Shown here one piece after another: positions 61,379 to 64,000 of a DNA stretch of 64,000 nucleotides. Position 1 is the stretch's first letter; each line of letters opens with the position of its first letter. A model generated the notes under the pieces. The model worked only from the letters and a program-made list of their open reading frames with translations. It was not told the DNA's origin and searched no databases. Source of the DNA: Phyllobacterium myrsinacearum (GTDB lineage: Bacteria; Pseudomonadota; Alphaproteobacteria; Rhizobiales; Rhizobiaceae); the NCBI RefSeq assembly GCF_014138285.1, contig NZ_JACGXN010000001.1, positions 297,221 to 361,220 of the forward strand, in the 5' to 3' direction. Position numbers and translations under genes: made by a program.

Positions 61379-64000
61379 TCAGAACCTTACCGTCAGATCG
61401 GCTTTGACTGAGTTGTCGTTGACCTGGCTTGAGAACTGACCGGTATAGGTCAGGCCGATGGTGGTGGCCTTGCCGATATCGAAGGCGAGGCCCGCTTCCA
61501 CCAGCGCCGCATCGGCAGCAACGGGCAAACCGTTGACATCGAAGCTCTCGCCGCCGCTGGCAAAGGCGAACTGTGCTTGCGGTGTCACATCGCCATAGGC
61601 ATGCCGCCAGCCGGCCATGCCGCGCGCCGTCAGGCTTGCGGCGTTGCCAATGGTGAAGGCACGCGAGGCTCGCAGACCCAGCGTTGTCGTCGTTAGGTCC
61701 GTCGAGGATGATGGCGCCGACAGGGCTGCGATGCCGCCGGTTTCGGTGAAGCCATCGGTCTTCAGATGGGTATAGGCTGCCGCCGCAAAGGGTTCGAGTG
61801 CCGCATAGGGCGTATCGATGCGGTAGGCGGCTTCACCGAAGAGCTGAACGGTGTTGGCGCTGTAACCGGCGGTATCGGTCTCCTGAAGCGAGCCGAACGA
61901 CACCTTGCGGCGGCTATCAATCTCGTGATGCGCCAGCACCGTGCCAAGGCTTAAACGTAGCGCATCGATCTTGGTGCCGCCATAGACGCCAAGCTGATAG
62001 CTGTCGACGGAGGTGGACGACCCCGCCCCATGCAGCGAGGTCGAGCCATAACCCGCCAGCACGCCAAGCCGCCACGTATCGGCAATCACGCCGTCCATCC
62101 CGGTGACGATGCCGCCGGTGTTTCTGTTATAGGCGGCGGCATTGCCATCGCTCGAACCATGGCTCCAACCGCCATAGGCCTGTCCCCACAGCGCGACCGT
62201 TGAGGCAACCGGTGCAGGCGTTGTTGCATCAAAGGCCTGATCGGCACTGTGCCTGTTCTTGCCCCTGGCATCAGGACCATAGGCAAGCGGCGTTGCAACA
62301 GGCGCAGCTTTAACAGCGACACCGTCAAAGGCGGCGCGTACCCGCTCAGACGCTGCTCCGCTGACCAGCCCGGCATCCTGCAGCAACGTGCCGCGCAGGC
62401 TGGCATGCGCCTCGCCGGACAGAGTGTCATAATGGAGCACTTCACCCTTTTTTGAGAACAGCACCGTTTGCAGTAACGGGTTGCCCAGACCAAGCTGCAG
62501 GACGGCATGGCCGGTGCTCTTCTGATTAAGTGTGACCGCATCGACAAGAACAAGGTTCTTGACCCGCTCTTCCAGAGCCACAATTTTGAGGTGCTCGGCT
62601 TCGGCCAGTGCGGCGGCCTGTTCGGCTGCAAGCTTATCCGCTGCTTCTGTTTTGGCCGTCTCGGTCAGGTCAAAACCAAGGCTGACTGTTTTGTCGGTAT
62701 AGGCAAGCAAGGGGGTGATGTAATTGTAATGCGGCACAACATCATCGAATTTTCCTTTTATGCCCTTTTCGGCGGTCAGGATGTCAAAGCGCTTCTGGAA
62801 AAAGTTCTTGACCTGCTCTTCGCTTAATATTCTCGCAAAACCCGTTGTTTCGTCGACACCTTCTGAACGCACGTTGACGACACCGCCGAGAAGGTTTGCC
62901 TGACCCTTGATTGCCAATTTGCTGTTGCTCGAGCCGTCATTGGCGATCTGCACGTTGAAGATGCTGCCTTTGTCGAACGTCGCATCGCCTGTAGCCGTCA
63001 GCGTGGCAAGTTTGCTATTTACATCATTATTTCCAGTCCAGACCTCACCGCCCGCATGGGCCAACAGATTGCCAACAGTGCCCCAACCGAACAGATGACC
63101 CTTTCTGTTGATCGTGATATCGCCTGCTACTCCCTCTACAAGCGCATAGCTGTCATTGGCGGCTGATGGACCACCGTTCAGTATGATATTACCCGCCTTG
63201 CCGCCAGCAAGGACGGCAAATCTGCCGCCATTGTCAACGGTGCTTTCGCCGGTGATTTCACCTTGATCAGAGACATAGGCAATGCCGCCGTTGACAGTGA
63301 CGTCCTCGACCTTGCCTTCGGTGGTTACTAGCAACTTGCCACCATTGTTGACGGTGACGGTGCCTGCCGTTGCCCCCTCGGCAACACCCAACGCGCCGCC
63401 AAGATTGACCGTACCCTTGTCGATTCTGCTTTTCTGATCAAAAATTAATGCAAAACCGCCAATGCCGCCCTTCCCCTCACTGTTCCACGCTGTCACGCCG
63501 TTGACAGTGACGTCCTCGACCTTGCCTTCGGTGGTTACTATCAGCTTGCCACCATTGTTGACGGTGACGGTGCCTGCCGTTGCCCCCTCGGCAACACCCA
63601 ACGCGCCGCCCAGATTGACGGTGCCCTTGTCGATTCTGCTTTTCTCACCGAAAATATTTGCAAAACCGCCAATGCCGCCCTTTCCCTCACTGTTCCACGC
63701 TGTCACGCCGTTGACAGTGACGTCCTCGACCTTGCCTTCGGTGGTTACTATCAGCTTACCGCCATTGTTGACGGTGACGATGCCTGCCGTTGCCCCCTCG
63801 GCAACAGCCAAGAAGCCGCCCAGATTGACGGTACCCTTGTCGATTCTGCTTTTCTGATCAAAAATTAATGCAAAACCGCCAACGCCACCGGTCGCGTCAC
63901 CGCTCCACGCTGTCACGCCGTTGACGGTGACGTCCTTCACCTTGCCTTCGGTCTCCACCTCCAACTTACCGCCATTGTTGACGGTGACGATGCCTGCCGT
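61379..64000 (-). CDS. Autotransporter adhesin (type Va), 5' partial
   Basis: At least 870 residues are visible; the frame is open to the window end. From the far end: 70-residue tandem repeats (63288-64000), a beta-helix passenger with AIDA/pertactin-like wording (DNGGRFAVLAGGKAGNIILN; LTATGDATFDKGSIFNVQIA), a junction and a coiled helix (TEAADKLAAEQAAALAEAEH), and the C-terminal beta-barrel from about residue 580 (STVALWGQAYGGWSHGSSDG; GIVTGMDGVIADTWRLGVLA) ending in LTVRF with the terminal Phe needed for outer-membrane assembly. Secreted to and held at the cell surface. Confidence 0.9.
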   Translation of the reverse strand, partial: TAGIVTVNNGGKLEVETEGKVKDVTVNGVTAWSGDATGGVGGFALIFDQKSRIDKGTVNLGGFLAVAEGATAGIVTVNNGGKLIVTTEGKVEDVTVNGVTAWNSEGKGGIGGFANIFGEKSRIDKGTVNLGGALGVAEGATAGTVTVNNGGKLIVTTEGKVEDVTVNGVTAWNSEGKGGIGGFALIFDQKSRIDKGTVNLGGALGVAEGATAGTVTVNNGGKLLVTTEGKVEDVTVNGGIAYVSDQGEITGESTVDNGGRFAVLAGGKAGNIILNGGPSAANDSYALVEGVAGDITINRKGHLFGWGTVGNLLAHAGGEVWTGNNDVNSKLATLTATGDATFDKGSIFNVQIANDGSSNSKLAIKGQANLLGGVVNVRSEGVDETTGFARILSEEQVKNFFQKRFDILTAEKGIKGKFDDVVPHYNYITPLLAYTDKTVSLGFDLTETAKTEAADKLAAEQAAALAEAEHLKIVALEERVKNLVLVDAVTLNQKSTGHAVLQLGLGNPLLQTVLFSKKGEVLHYDTLSGEAHASLRGTLLQDAGLVSGAASERVRAAFDGVAVKAAPVATPLAYGPDARGKNRHSADQAFDATTPAPVASTVALWGQAYGGWSHGSSDGNAAAYNRNTGGIVTGMDGVIADTWRLGVLAGYGSTSLHGAGSSTSVDSYQLGVYGGTKIDALRLSLGTVLAHHEIDSRRKVSFGSLQETDTAGYSANTVQLFGEAAYRIDTPYAALEPFAAAAYTHLKTDGFTETGGIAALSAPSSSTDLTTTTLGLRASRAFTIGNAASLTARGMAGWRHAYGDVTPQAQFAFASGGESFDVNGLPVAADAALVEAGLAFDIGKATTIGLTYTGQFSSQVNDNSVKADLTVRF
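63288..64000 (-). repeat. 210-bp tandem repeats in the autotransporter passenger
   Basis: The block beginning TTGACAGTGACGTCC recurs at 63291, 63501, 63711 and 63921, exactly 210 bases apart, with near-identical sequence between. Each unit codes 70 residues (GKLIVTTEGKVEDVTVNGVT, AWNSEGKGGIGGFALIFDQK, SRIDKGTVNLGGALGVAEGA, TAGTVTVNNG). The unit nearest the barrel is degenerate. The array continues beyond the window. Confidence 0.92.

Overview
The window looks like a chromosomal segment from an alphaproteobacterium of the Hyphomicrobiales (rhizobia/Brucella group, probably Phyllobacteriaceae or Brucellaceae). The reasons are its moderately high GC content, tightly packed genes with many 4-nt ATGA overlaps, a DUF1127/LysR divergon, a cycHJKL (ccmI-ccmE-ccmF-ccmH) operon next to feuP-feuQ, the block pepN-pleC-glnE-two-component pair-degP, and an RcGTA-type gene transfer agent (GTA) cluster. 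Species cannot be fixed from sequence alone, and all function calls come from reading motifs and recalled family knowledge, not from searches. No tRNA, rRNA, CRISPR array or complete insertion sequence was recognised.

Layout. 1-2.4 kb: end of a membrane protein, an HisC-like aminotransferase, a DUF423 membrane protein and a small secreted protein. 2.6-8.9 kb: a leucine/isovalerate catabolic operon (TetR regulator, isovaleryl-CoA dehydrogenase, both methylcrotonyl-CoA carboxylase subunits) interrupted by an AbrB/PIN toxin-antitoxin pair with its own apparent operator array. 9-12 kb: Dps, an AT-rich stretch with a small orphan gene, a DUF1127/LysR divergon and a Sel1-like protein. 12.4-20.8 kb: DUF2147 protein, class A beta-lactamase, an AHSA1-DUF899-GFA gene trio, a GST, AMP nucleosidase, a membrane endonuclease/exonuclease/phosphatase-fold protein, NIPSNAP and LysE proteins. 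20.9-30.6 kb: Lrp regulator, ETF-ubiquinone oxidoreductase, a uracil-DNA glycosylase-like protein lacking two cluster cysteines, an MFS and a DMT transporter, and aminopeptidase N. Three copies of an intergenic inverted-repeat element lie at 11.6, 23.4 and 25.2 kb.

30.7-48.2 kb is core: pleC preceded by a dense cluster of GANTC (CcrM) sites, a response regulator-kinase-glnE operon joined by ATGA overlaps, degP, a metallo-beta-lactamase-fold protein, the cytochrome c maturation operon, a 17-kDa-antigen-like lipoprotein, feuQ, feuP and a small periplasmic protein in the position of FeuN. 48.3-55.4 kb is a decayed GTA cluster: small and large terminase, portal, a small membrane protein and the prohead protease look intact, but the capsid gene is joined out of frame to the last third of the tail-tip gene, with everything between them gone. 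55.5-64 kb: RhtB-type exporter, a PBP1-family peptidoglycan synthase, a DUF1214/DUF1254 pair, YciI, a YdcF/ElyC-like protein and the 3' part of an autotransporter adhesin with 70-residue tandem repeats running off the end.

Working links. Isovaleryl-CoA dehydrogenase (3.2 kb) passes electrons through ETF to the ETF-ubiquinone oxidoreductase (21.5 kb). Envelope and cell-cycle functions (PleC, DegP, FeuPQ, Ccm, PBP1) dominate the second half.
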